DNA of 64,000 nt from Solimonas variicoloris DSM 15731 (lineage in GTDB: Bacteria; Pseudomonadota; Gammaproteobacteria; Nevskiales; Nevskiaceae), in NCBI RefSeq assembly GCF_000382285.1, contig NZ_KB907926.1:248001-312000 (forward strand), written 5' to 3'. This document shows positions 50,599-58,779 of the stretch, one piece after another. The notes below the pieces were generated by a model, which was not told the origin of the DNA, did no database searches, and worked only from the letters and a program-made list of their open reading frames with translations. Position 1 is the stretch's first letter, and each line of letters opens with the position of its first letter. The translations under genes and the position numbers were made by a program.

Positions 50599-52361
50599 GC
50601 GCCGCTTTCCCCTTCGTCGAACTGCATGCGGTACAGCGCGGCGTAATAGCCGTCGGCCGCGAGCAGTGTCTCGTGCGTGCCGGTCTCGACGATGCGGCCA
50701 TCCTGCATCACGGCGATCAGGTCGGCGCGCTGGATGGTCGACAGACGGTGCGCGATCACCAGCGTCGTGCGCCCCTCGACGAGCTTGTCGAGTGCCGCCT
50801 GGATCATGCGCTCGGACTCGGTATCGAGCGCCGAGGTCGCCTCGTCGAGGATCAGCAGCGGCGCGTTCTTCAGCAGCGCGCGTGCGATCGCCAGGCGCTG
50901 GCGCTGGCCGCCCGAGAGCTTGGCGCCGTTCTGGCCGATCGGCGTCTGCAGGCCCTGCGGCAGCTTTTCGATGAACTCCCAGGCATGGGCCAGCCGCGCC
51001 GCTTCGGCGATCGCGGCCTCGTCCGGCATGGTGCGCAGCCCGTAGGCGATGTTCTCGGCGACGCTGGTGTTGAACAGGCGCACCTGCTGGTCGACGATCG
51101 AGATCTGCTCACGCAGATCGTGCAGGCGGTATTCGCGCAGATCGCGCCCGTCGAGCAGGACCTGACCGCTGTCGCAGTCGTAGAAGCGCGGCAGCAGGGC
51201 GAGCAGCGTCGACTTGCCGCTGCCCGACTTGCCGACGAACGCCACGGTCTGTCCCGGCGCGATGCGCAGATTGATGCCGCGCAGCGCTTCCTGCTGCTGC
51301 GCGTCGTAGCGGAAGTGCACGTCGCGGAACTCGATCGCCCCGCTGGCGCGCGCCAGCGGCCGCGTCCCATCGGCCGGTTCGGCCGGCTCGTCGAGCAGCT
51401 TGAACAGCTCCGAACCGGCGGCGATGCCGCGCTGCAGTTTCTCGTTGACGCCGCCCATGCTCTTCAGCGGCTGGGTCAGCGACAGCATCGCCAGCATGAA
51501 CGCCGCGAAGGTGCCGGGCGTCATCTGCTGCAGCATGTGCGGCTGAGTCGCGAAATAGACGATCGCCGCGACCGCCCAGGCCGCGATGAACTGGATCAAG
51601 GCCGAGCTGCCCGCCTTGGTGGCGACGATCTTCATGCTCAGCCAACGGTTGTTCTCGTTGACCTTGGCGAAGTACGTGCGCTCGAACTCCTGCGCATTGT
51701 GGATCTTGACGATGCGCTGGCCGAGCACCGCCTCGTCGACCGCCTCGGTGACGTTGGTGATGCTGTCCTGGATGCGCACGCTGATGCGGCGGAAGCGCTT
51801 GGTCACGTAACTGATGATCAGCGCGATGAACGGCAGCACGACGAACGCGAACAGGGTCAGACGCCAGTTCAGATAGAACATGTAGCCGATGTAGAACGTC
51901 ACCGTCAGGCTGTCCTTCAGCGTGCTCGTCAGCACCGTCGTCGTCGCCTCGGCGATCTGGTCGACGAAGTACGTCAGGCGCGACACAAGCTGCGCCGAGT
52001 TGACGCGGTCGTAGAAGCGCGAGGGCAGCTGCAGCAGCTTGTTGAACACGCGCTCGCGCATGTCCTTGACGACGCGCCGCGCGACCCACGCCATGCCGTA
52101 GGTCGACGCGAACGACGACAGGCCGCGCAGCAGGAACAGGCCGATGATGTAGAACGGGATCAGGCGGATGTAATCCTGGTTCTGCTCGACGAACGCGCGA
52201 TCGAGCAGCGGCTTGATCAGGGCCGCGAACGCGGTGTCGACACCGGCGAGCGCCGCCGTCGCCAGCGCGGCGAGCGCCATGATGCGCCAATGCGGCAGCG
52301 AGTAGCCGAGCAGTCTGCGGTAGGTCTTCCAGGCGTTCTTGTCGAGGGGGTCTTTTGCCAT
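50595..52361 (-). CDS. msbA: lipid A export permease/ATP-binding protein MsbA
   Basis: MsbA flips core-lipid A across the inner membrane. The ATG at 52361 (MAKDPLDKNAWKTYRRLLG) gives 588 residues: six membrane segments (about 20-310) and an ABC ATPase with Walker A GKSGSGKSTLL, signature LSGGQRQRLAIARALL and Walker B PLLILDEATSALD. It starts the msbA-lpxK-ycaR-kdsB cluster and is divergent from the HIT gene with 70 bp between. Confidence 0.95.
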   Translation of the reverse strand: MAKDPLDKNAWKTYRRLLGYSLPHWRIMALAALATAALAGVDTAFAALIKPLLDRAFVEQNQDYIRLIPFYIIGLFLLRGLSSFASTYGMAWVARRVVKDMRERVFNKLLQLPSRFYDRVNSAQLVSRLTYFVDQIAEATTTVLTSTLKDSLTVTFYIGYMFYLNWRLTLFAFVVLPFIALIISYVTKRFRRISVRIQDSITNVTEAVDEAVLGQRIVKIHNAQEFERTYFAKVNENNRWLSMKIVATKAGSSALIQFIAAWAVAAIVYFATQPHMLQQMTPGTFAAFMLAMLSLTQPLKSMGGVNEKLQRGIAAGSELFKLLDEPAEPADGTRPLARASGAIEFRDVHFRYDAQQQEALRGINLRIAPGQTVAFVGKSGSGKSTLLALLPRFYDCDSGQVLLDGRDLREYRLHDLREQISIVDQQVRLFNTSVAENIAYGLRTMPDEAAIAEAARLAHAWEFIEKLPQGLQTPIGQNGAKLSGGQRQRLAIARALLKNAPLLILDEATSALDTESERMIQAALDKLVEGRTTLVIAHRLSTIQRADLIAVMQDGRIVETGTHETLLAADGYYAALYRMQFDEGESGA

Positions 52362-52431
52362 TTCGGTCGCTTTTATGGGCGGCGATATGCTATCAAGTCG
52401 GCCCCCACCGTACCCGTGCCGGACGTCGCCC

Positions 52432-52773
52432 ATGAGCAAGACGCTGTTCGAGAAGATCTGCGACCGCGAGATTCCTGCCGAGATCGTCTACGAGGACGAG
52501 CTCTGCGTCGCGTTCAAGGACATCCATCCGCAGGCGCCGGTGCACATCCAGCTGGTGCCGCGCAAGCCGATCACCATGCTCAGCAACGCCGAGCCGTCCG
52601 ATCAGTCCCTGCTCGGCCATCTGCTGCTGACCGCGCCGAAGATCGCCGCCGCGCAGGGCTATCCGGATGCCTTCCGTCTCGCCGTCAACAACGGTGCGGC
52701 GGTCGGACAGTCGGTGTTCCATCTGCATGTGCACATTCTCGCCGGCCGCCCGTTCAAGTGGCCGCCGGGCTAA
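52432..52773 (+). CDS. HIT-family nucleotide hydrolase (HinT-like)
   Basis: HinT-type proteins hydrolyse aminoacyl-adenylates and nucleoside phosphoramidates. The ATG at 52432 (MSKTLFEKICDREIPAEIV) gives 113 residues with DELCVAFKDIHPQAPVHIQLVPRKP, FRLAVNNGAAVGQSV and the histidine triad HLHVHIL followed by AGRPFKWPPG. The last 31 bp of coding sequence are present a second time 73 bp further on. Confidence 0.93.
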   Translation: MSKTLFEKICDREIPAEIVYEDELCVAFKDIHPQAPVHIQLVPRKPITMLSNAEPSDQSLLGHLLLTAPKIAAAQGYPDAFRLAVNNGAAVGQSVFHLHVHILAGRPFKWPPG

Positions 52774-52875
52774 GAGCGTCACCCGCCCGCCAGAATGTGC
52801 ACGGCGTGCATCGCTTGAGGCGATCGCCTGCGCGATCGCGGCGGGCCGGCCGCCCGTTCAAGTGGCCGCCGGGCT
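52741..52875 (+). repeat. 31-bp perfect direct repeat: 3' end of the HIT gene and a downstream copy
   Basis: Bases 52741-52771, the codons for AGRPFKWPPG, recur exactly at 52845-52875, immediately before the stop codon of the flavoreductase on the other strand. Between them lie the reverse complement of GTGCACATTC (52729-52738; copy at 52793-52802) and two adjacent palindromes, GGCGATCGCC (52819) and CGCGATCGCG (52831). It looks like a local duplication with rearrangement. Confidence 0.9.
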
Positions 52876-52876
52876 G

Positions 52877-54478
52877 TCAGTACACGTCGCGCCGGTATCG
52901 TCCGCTCTCGACGAAGGCATCGTAGGCGTCGTCGCCGAGCGTCTCGCGCAGCACCGCGTCGACCGCCGGCGCCATGCCGTCAAGACTGCCGCAGACCAGC
53001 ACCTCGGCGCCGTCGGCAAGCCATGCGCGCAGCCGCGGCTGCTGCTCGCGCAGGCGCTGCTGCACGTAGAGGCGCGCGTCCTGATCGCGCGAGAACGCGA
53101 GATCGAGATGCGCTAGCCGGCCGGCCTGCAGCCAGCCCTCGAGCTCCGCGCCGAAGAAGAAATCGCGTGCCCGCTGCCGTTCGCCGAACAGCAGCCAGTT
53201 CCGGTGCTGGCCGGCGGCCAGGCGCGCCTTCAGATGCGCGCGCAGCCCGGCGATGCCGGTGCCGTTGCCGATCAGGATCAGGGGCCGCGCCGAGACCGCG
53301 AGCCGGAAGCCCGGATTGGCGCGGATGCGCAGCGCGATCTCGCCGCCGAGCGGCGCGAACTCGGTCAGCCAGCCCGAGCCGTGGCCGAGGCGCCCCGACG
53401 CGTCGCGCATCTGCCGCACCAGCAGTTCGAGCTTGCCGTCCTGCGGCAGCGAGGCAATCGAGTATTCGCGATGCGGTAACGGCGGCAGCCGCGCGGCGAG
53501 CGCGTCGGCGTCGAGCCCGCGCAGCGCGCCGATTTCCTCCGGCGTCTGCGGCAGGCGCCGGTCAGCGAGGCGCGCCGCCAGCGACGGCGGATCGCCGCTG
53601 CAGCCGAGCGCGCCGAGCAGCTGCAGCACCGCCGCCGGCGCGTTGCGCGGCCCGATCTCGGCGATGTCGCCGGCCTGCCACGAGGCTTCGTCGTCGAGCG
53701 CCTGCAGCGCCAGGCGGAAGACCGCGCCACCGACGCTTTCCGGGTTGAGCCGTTCGCGTTCGACGAGTCGCCAGCGCGCGTATTGCGGCGGCTGCCAGTC
53801 GTCGAGTTCGGCATGCCCGGTGAGCGGACCCAGTTGCTGCTGCCAGTGCCGCAGCGCGCCCGGATCGCCGTCGTCGACCTCGACGAGATCGAACATCGCC
53901 TGCGCGCCGGCGCGGCGCAGCCAGTGGTCGAGCGCGTGGCCGAACGCGCAGAAGCTCGCGTAGCGGCGGTCGCCGAGCGCGAGCACGCCGTAGCGCAAGC
54001 CGCCGAGCGACGCGCCCGACCCGATGGCGCGGCGCACGAAGGCGTAGGCGCTGTCCGGCGCGTCGCCCTCGCCGGTGGTGCTGACGACGAACAGCGCCCG
54101 GCCGCCGGCCAGCACCGTCGGCTCGAGCTGGCCGAGCGGCAGCAGGCGCACGCCGCGTCCGGCAGCGCGCAGCGCGGCGGCCGTCTGCTGCGCGAGGCGC
54201 TCGGCCGTGCCGGTCTGGCTGGCGTGGACGACGAGGATCGCGTCGTCGTCCGTCGATAGCACCGGCGCCGGACGACGCGCGCGCAGCGCGCGCGCGGTCC
54301 AGGCCGCGTAGACGGACAGCGCCAGCGCCGCCAGCGCGAGCCGCGCCGGCGTCGGCCAGACCCAGAGCTGCGCGCCGGTCTGCCAGACGAGCGAAACCGC
54401 AGCCAGCGCCAGCGCGGCGACGCCGATCAGCACGCCGGCGATCCGCGGCGCACGCGAGCTCCTTGCTTCGCCGCTCAT
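52877..54478 (-). CDS. membrane-anchored flavoreductase (CysJ-like FMN/FAD/NAD(P)H diflavin protein)
   Basis: The ATG at 54478 gives 533 residues. Two membrane segments (about 12-32 and 46-62) are followed by a flavodoxin FMN domain with ASQTGTAERLA (86-96) and STTGEGDAPDS (about 133), then a ferredoxin-reductase module with RESIAS-like REYSIAS for FAD, GNGTGIAGLRAHL for NAD(P)H and the CysJ-like C-terminus RYRRDVY. The linker domain of CysJ is shortened. It is the last gene of the iron operon and overlaps apbE as ATGA, so I infer that it supplies electrons to the PepSY protein rather than to sulfite reductase; no cysI is nearby. Confidence 0.85.
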   Translation of the reverse strand: MSGEARSSRAPRIAGVLIGVAALALAAVSLVWQTGAQLWVWPTPARLALAALALSVYAAWTARALRARRPAPVLSTDDDAILVVHASQTGTAERLAQQTAAALRAAGRGVRLLPLGQLEPTVLAGGRALFVVSTTGEGDAPDSAYAFVRRAIGSGASLGGLRYGVLALGDRRYASFCAFGHALDHWLRRAGAQAMFDLVEVDDGDPGALRHWQQQLGPLTGHAELDDWQPPQYARWRLVERERLNPESVGGAVFRLALQALDDEASWQAGDIAEIGPRNAPAAVLQLLGALGCSGDPPSLAARLADRRLPQTPEEIGALRGLDADALAARLPPLPHREYSIASLPQDGKLELLVRQMRDASGRLGHGSGWLTEFAPLGGEIALRIRANPGFRLAVSARPLILIGNGTGIAGLRAHLKARLAAGQHRNWLLFGERQRARDFFFGAELEGWLQAGRLAHLDLAFSRDQDARLYVQQRLREQQPRLRAWLADGAEVLVCGSLDGMAPAVDAVLRETLGDDAYDAFVESGRYRRDVY

Positions 54479-55500
54479 TCGAGCAGCGCCGCCAGCGCCG
54501 GACTGAGGCGTTCGCGCGCGTCGCCCGATGCCGTGCGTTCGACGAAGGCGGCGGCAATACCATGCTGTACCGCGAACGCGTATCCGGCCTGCGGCCCGAG
54601 CACCATCAGCGCCGTCGCCAGCGCGTCGGCCTGCAGGCAGCGCGAATGCACGACGCTGACGGCGGCGAGCCCGTGCGCGACCGGCCAGCCGCTGCGCGGG
54701 TCGATCGTGTGGCCGTAATGCCGTCCCGCGTGCGCGAAAGCGCGGCGGTAGTCGCCGGAGGTCGCCACGGCGAGCCCGTGCAGCGCGATCAGCGCGACCG
54801 GCAGCGCACCGGCCGGCGGCGGGCGCTCGAACTCGACCCACCACGGCGTGCCGTCCGGCTTGCAGCCCTGCCCGCGCAACTCGCCGCCGACTTCGACGAG
54901 GTGATGCACGAAGCCGGCCGCCTGCAGCGCGGCGCTGACGAGATCGACGCCGTGGCCTTTGGCGATCGACGACAGATCGAGGCGCACGCCGCCGGCCTGC
55001 CAGGCGCTGCGCGTCGCTGCGTCGAGGCGCACGCGCGCCCAGCCGGCGGCGGCCCGCGCGCGATCGATCTCGCCCGCATCCGGCGGCGTATCGCGGCGCG
55101 GCGCCGGGCCGAAGCCCCACAGATCGACCAGCGCGCCGCAGGCCGGATCGTAGGCGCCACCGGTGGCGGCGGCGAGCGCGAGGCCCGCCTGCAGCACGGT
55201 GAAGAAGTCGTCGGGCAGGCGCTGCCAGTTGCCGCCAGCGGCATTGAAGCGGCACAGATCGGAACCGGCTTTCCAGGTACTCATCTGCGCATCGACGCGA
55301 TCCAGCTCGCGCTGCGCGAGCGCACGCACGGCATCGTCGTGGCGCGGCGACGACGCGACGTAGGCGACGCTCCAGCGCGTGCCCATCGTCTGTCCGTCGA
55401 GGCGGCGCACCGTGGCGCCGAGACCGGCCGGCTCCGGCAGCGAGGCCAGATCGAGCGGGATGAAGACCTGCCGCGCGGTGACCGGCGGCAGGTCCGGCAA
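54475..55500 (-). CDS. apbE: FAD:protein FMN transferase (ApbE)
   Basis: ApbE attaches FMN from FAD covalently to a threonine of partner proteins. The 341 residues show the family motifs: TMGTRWSVAY, AYDPACGALVDLWGFG, LDLSSIAKGHGVDLV, EVGGELRGQG, ATSGDYRRAF, HTIDPRSGWPV and ADALATALMVLG. The only possible start is a TTG at 55500; in frame upstream there is no ATG or GTG and no signal peptide or lipobox is visible, although most ApbE proteins act in the periplasm. The natural partner is the DUF2271 protein two genes upstream. Confidence 0.92.
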   Translation of the reverse strand: MPDLPPVTARQVFIPLDLASLPEPAGLGATVRRLDGQTMGTRWSVAYVASSPRHDDAVRALAQRELDRVDAQMSTWKAGSDLCRFNAAGGNWQRLPDDFFTVLQAGLALAAATGGAYDPACGALVDLWGFGPAPRRDTPPDAGEIDRARAAAGWARVRLDAATRSAWQAGGVRLDLSSIAKGHGVDLVSAALQAAGFVHHLVEVGGELRGQGCKPDGTPWWVEFERPPPAGALPVALIALHGLAVATSGDYRRAFAHAGRHYGHTIDPRSGWPVAHGLAAVSVVHSRCLQADALATALMVLGPQAGYAFAVQHGIAAAFVERTASGDARERLSPALAALLE

Positions 55501-55508
55501 CGTTGCGC

Positions 55509-56387
55509 TTACGGCAGCACCTCGAGCGTTGCCGTGTACGAAGCGCGGCGCGGCAGCGGTTCGTCGCCGCCCTTCTTCTTCGCCTTCGGCGCCTTGGCGG
55601 CCGGCGGCGCGTCCTCGCCGGGTTCGCCGCCCGGACCACCCATGCGGCCGCCGCCGATCGCGGCGTTGAGCCAGTACATGCCGGCCTGCGGCCAGGTGAT
55701 CGCGAACGCGCCGTCGGCGCCGGTCGTCACCGTGATCTCGTCCTGCTGGTCGCGATAGCGCGTGCCGCCGGGCACCACGCTGACCTTGAGACCGGCGGCC
55801 GGCTGGCCGTCGAGCAGCAGCTTGAAGCTCGCGGTCTCGCCGGCGACCAGATCGTTCGGATGCGTGACCGGCACGAGTTCCAGACCGCTGCCGGTCGGCG
55901 CCAGCACTTCGCTGCTCGGCTTGCCGACCGTGACGAAGGTTTCGAGCCGGTTATCGGCGAGCGTGACCTGCAGATCCCTGGCCTTGGCCGGGACTTCCTT
56001 CTTGAACGCTTCGGCGCTGCCGCGCCAACGCTTGGTCTGCCGGCTGTCGTCCTTCCAGCTCGCGAACATGCCGCTGCTGGCGTTGACGATCTTGTAGGTG
56101 CCGACCTGCGGCAGCGGCACGTCGAAGGTGCTGCGATAGTGGCCGGTGGCGACGTTCTCCGGCGTCAGGCGGCTGCCGTCGGGGGCGATGATCGCCAGGC
56201 TGTCGAGACGCACCGGATTGTGGTCGAAGTAGAACAGGTCGTTCGACACGGCGGCGTCGACCGTCACGTAATGGCCGACCTCCGAAAGCACCGTCGACGA
56301 CGGCAGGAACCAGGACTTGTGCGCCTGCGCCGACAGCGGCAGGCCGAGGGCGAGCAGCAGGCTCAACGGCTTGAGGAGAGATTTCAT
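55509..56387 (-). CDS. periplasmic DUF4198 protein
   Basis: The ATG at 56387 has GGAG 8 bases upstream and gives 292 residues. A Sec signal peptide (MKSLLKPLSLLLALGLPLSAQA) would be cleaved before His23, leaving HKSWFLPS as the mature start. The rest is beta-rich, with a C-terminal region resembling a carboxypeptidase-regulatory-like beta sandwich (TTGADGAFAITWPQAGMYWLNAAI) and a Gly/Pro/Lys-rich insert (about 250-275). DUF4198 relatives include periplasmic components of nickel/cobalt uptake, so metal binding is plausible. Specific role unknown. Confidence 0.82.
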   Translation of the reverse strand: MKSLLKPLSLLLALGLPLSAQAHKSWFLPSSTVLSEVGHYVTVDAAVSNDLFYFDHNPVRLDSLAIIAPDGSRLTPENVATGHYRSTFDVPLPQVGTYKIVNASSGMFASWKDDSRQTKRWRGSAEAFKKEVPAKARDLQVTLADNRLETFVTVGKPSSEVLAPTGSGLELVPVTHPNDLVAGETASFKLLLDGQPAAGLKVSVVPGGTRYRDQQDEITVTTGADGAFAITWPQAGMYWLNAAIGGGRMGGPGGEPGEDAPPAAKAPKAKKKGGDEPLPRRASYTATLEVLP

Positions 56388-56434
56388 GCGTACGGCTCCG
56401 GTTCGACGGTTGGGCGTGACGGGTCTTCTGGGTT

Positions 56435-56953
56435 TCAGGGCTTGAGCGCGAGCGTGACGCGGCCGAGCTCGGCCGAGCCCTGCGCACTGAGCTGCTCGGC
56501 CTTGGCGATCGGCCACTGGAACGGGATCTTCAGCAGCTCGCGGCCGCCGACTTCGCGCGCCGCCTCGACCATCAGCTGATACTGGCCCGGCGCCAGTTCC
56601 GGCAGCGGCGCCTTGCCGGCGCTGAAGTGCAGCGTGTGCTCGCCGACCACACGCGTCGCGCCGCTGACGCCGTCGACCGGCATCTGCAGCTCGCGACCGC
56701 TGCGCCGCCACCACTGGCGCAGATCCTTGAGCCACTTGGTGCCCTCGCCGTCCTTCTTCTTCAGCTCGTACCAGACCGCGAGGTTGGCGGCGACGCGCTG
56801 GTCGGCGCCCTCGATCCAGACGGCGACGTAGGGACGGTGATACTCGGCGACGTCGAGCTGCGGAATCTGCAGCGTGACGTCGAGTTCGGCAGCGGCGGCC
56901 GGCGCCGAGACGGCGCCGCAGAGCAGGACGGACAGCGAAGTGCGCATGCGCAT
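56435..56953 (-). CDS. periplasmic DUF2271 protein with ApbE flavinylation motif
   Basis: A 172-residue precursor with a Sec signal (MRMRTSLSVLLCGAVSAPAAAA). The mature part has LDVTLQIPQLDVAEYHRPYVAVWIE-type beta strands and WLKDLRQWWRRSGRE, typical of DUF2271. Residues 94-100 read DGVSGAT, matching the consensus to which ApbE links FMN through the Thr (here Thr100). ApbE is encoded two genes downstream and a PepSY membrane protein just upstream, so I infer a periplasmic FMN electron carrier. A second start at Met3 has a better-spaced ribosome binding site. Confidence 0.85.
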   Translation of the reverse strand: MRMRTSLSVLLCGAVSAPAAAAELDVTLQIPQLDVAEYHRPYVAVWIEGADQRVAANLAVWYELKKKDGEGTKWLKDLRQWWRRSGRELQMPVDGVSGATRVVGEHTLHFSAGKAPLPELAPGQYQLMVEAAREVGGRELLKIPFQWPIAKAEQLSAQGSAELGRVTLALKP

Positions 56954-56958
56954 GACCT

Positions 56959-57591
56959 TCAATGCAGGAACAGGAGGATGAACAGCAGCGGGATCAGCAC
57001 GCCGAGCCCGACCATCGGCCAGGTCGCCGGGCGGCGGCCGGCATGCAGCTGCAGCAGGCACAGCCCGGTGACGCAGAACAGCACGCAGGCGACCGCGAAC
57101 AGGTCGATGAACCAGGTCCACATCGCGCCGGTGTTGCGCCCCTTGTGCAGATCGTTGAGCCAGGCGATCCAGCCGCGGTCGGTGCGCTCGTACTGCCACG
57201 CGCCGTCCGGCAGCGCGATCGTCAGCCAGGCGTCTCCACCCGGCCGCGGCAGCGACAGATACAGCTCGTCGGCCGACCATTCACCTTCTTCGGCATGCAC
57301 GCCCAGCTCGCGCGCCAGCCAGTCGCGCAGCGCCTCGGGCAAGGGCGCCCGGCCGTCGCGCGCGGCGGCGTCGAGTCCGGCGCGCAGATCATGCGGCACC
57401 TGACCGTCACGTTTCGTCACGATCGGTTTCGTCTTGATCTGCGCGGCGTGGTTCAGCGTGATGCCGGTGACCGCGAACAGCAGCATCGCGACCAGACAGA
57501 CCGCCGAGCTGATCCAGTGCCACTGGCGCAGCGTCTTCAGCCACCAGGCGCGGCGCTGCACGGCGGCCAGGGCGGGTTCGGCGGCGGTCAC
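56959..57591 (-). CDS. PepSY-domain membrane protein, predicted di-heme electron carrier
   Basis: The GTG at 57591 gives 210 residues. A membrane helix at about 27-46 is followed by a periplasmic PepSY domain (about 50-145) and two more helices (about 158-182 and 191-209). Four histidines flank the first two helices: His25 and His183 on the cytoplasmic side, His48 and His149 on the periplasmic side. This could ligate two b-type hemes. Conserved PepSY_TM features are RQWHWISSAVCL and WLNDLHKGRNTG. Position between ExbD and DUF2271 suggests electron transfer across the inner membrane. Confidence 0.84.
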   Translation of the reverse strand: MTAAEPALAAVQRRAWWLKTLRQWHWISSAVCLVAMLLFAVTGITLNHAAQIKTKPIVTKRDGQVPHDLRAGLDAAARDGRAPLPEALRDWLARELGVHAEEGEWSADELYLSLPRPGGDAWLTIALPDGAWQYERTDRGWIAWLNDLHKGRNTGAMWTWFIDLFAVACVLFCVTGLCLLQLHAGRRPATWPMVGLGVLIPLLFILLFLH

Positions 57592-57604
57592 GGGCGCTGC
57601 CGGC

Positions 57605-58036
57605 TCAGGGCGCCGCCGGCGCAGCCGGCGGGTCGGTGACGAAACCGATTTTGCTCAGGCCCGCCTTGCCGGCTTCGCTCATCACGTCGGCGATCACTTC
57701 GTAGCGCGTGTTGCGATCGGCGTGCAGATGCAGCTCCGGCGTCGGCGACTTGGCGGCCGCGTCATGGAAGCGCTGCAGCATCGCGGCGCGGTCGAGCGCC
57801 TCGCCGTTCCAGAACAGCTTGCCGTCGGCGTCGATCGCCAGCTGGATCACCTCGGCCTTGCTCACGTTCTGCTCGCTCGACGCCTTCGGCAGATCGATCT
57901 TCACCGCGTTCGTCAGCAGCGGCGCGGTGATGATGAAGATGACGAGCAGCACCAGCATGATGTCGACCAGCGGGATCACGTTGATCTCCGCCATCGGCGC
58001 GGCGCTGCGATTGCCGCTGAAGCTTCCGAAAGCCAT
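57605..58036 (-). CDS. exbD: ExbD, TonB energising complex
   Basis: ExbD works with ExbB to convert proton motive force into TonB movement. The 143 residues have a short cytoplasmic lead, one membrane helix with the essential Asp in INVIPLVDIMLVLLVIFI (Asp25), and a periplasmic domain with VIQLAIDADGKLFWNG and LHLHADRNTRYEVIADVMS. It lies 3 bp after exbB. Confidence 0.95.
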   Translation of the reverse strand: MAFGSFSGNRSAAPMAEINVIPLVDIMLVLLVIFIITAPLLTNAVKIDLPKASSEQNVSKAEVIQLAIDADGKLFWNGEALDRAAMLQRFHDAAAKSPTPELHLHADRNTRYEVIADVMSEAGKAGLSKIGFVTDPPAAPAAP

Positions 58037-58039
58037 CGC

Positions 58040-58777
58040 TTACGTCCTCGCGGCGCTCTTCAGCGGCGTGATGTGCCCCGCGGCCTGCGGCTCGATCTTG
58101 GCGCCGGTGGCGAGGAAGGTGAACAGGTCGTGCGCGAAGGCATCGAGCTGCGCCAGCGTCACGCGATTGGCGCGCACGATGAAGTTGTAGCCGAGCACCG
58201 CCGGGATCGCGACGGCCAGACCGATCGCGGTCATGATCAGCGCCTCGCCGACCGGACCGGCGACCTTGTCGAGCGTGCCGGCACCGGACAGGCCGATCGC
58301 CATCAGTGCGTGGTAGATGCCCCAGACCGTGCCGAACAGCCCCAGGAACGGCGCCGTCGAACCGACCGACGCCAGGATCGTCAGCCCGGATTCCATCTTC
58401 GCGGTTTCCTCGTCGATGGTCTTGCGCAGCGTGCGCGTGACGAAGTCGCTGGAGCTGCCGGCCTCGTTGAGCCGGTTGACGCCGTGCCGTTCGTGATGAC
58501 GGCTGGCAGCGATGCCGTGATAGGCCAGATGCGAGAACGGCTCATCCGGATGCTCGTGTTCGAGGTGCGCCGCGACCTTGTCGAGCGAAGGCGCGTTCCA
58601 GAAGAAATCGAGGAAGCGCTCGCTGCGCCGGCGCGTGCGCGCGTTGGCGATCGCCTTGGTGATGATCAGGTACCAGCTCGTGATCGAGGCGAGCAGCATG
58701 ATGACGAGAATGGTCTTGGCGACGATGTCGGCCTGACCGAGGAAGTGGCCGAAGCCGAGACCTTGCGTTGCGTCCAT
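58040..58777 (-). CDS. exbB: ExbB, TonB energising complex (TolQ/MotA family)
   Basis: ExbB forms the pentameric channel around ExbD. The 245 residues have three membrane helices (about 20-42, 133-156, 175-200) with the family motifs LTILASVGSTAPFLGLFGTVWGI and EALIMTAIGLAVAIPAVLGYN. The cytoplasmic loop is His-rich (HLEHEHPDEPFSHLAYHG, SRHHERHG). It begins 2 bp after tonB. Confidence 0.95.
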   Translation of the reverse strand: MDATQGLGFGHFLGQADIVAKTILVIMLLASITSWYLIITKAIANARTRRRSERFLDFFWNAPSLDKVAAHLEHEHPDEPFSHLAYHGIAASRHHERHGVNRLNEAGSSSDFVTRTLRKTIDEETAKMESGLTILASVGSTAPFLGLFGTVWGIYHALMAIGLSGAGTLDKVAGPVGEALIMTAIGLAVAIPAVLGYNFIVRANRVTLAQLDAFAHDLFTFLATGAKIEPQAAGHITPLKSAART

Positions 58778-58779
58778 GT

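Noticed and set aside
52877-54478. Sulfite reductase flavoprotein CysJ for sulfur assimilation
   Set aside because: It has two N-terminal membrane segments and a shortened linker domain, there is no cysI or cysH nearby, and it is fused into an iron operon by a 4-bp overlap with apbE.
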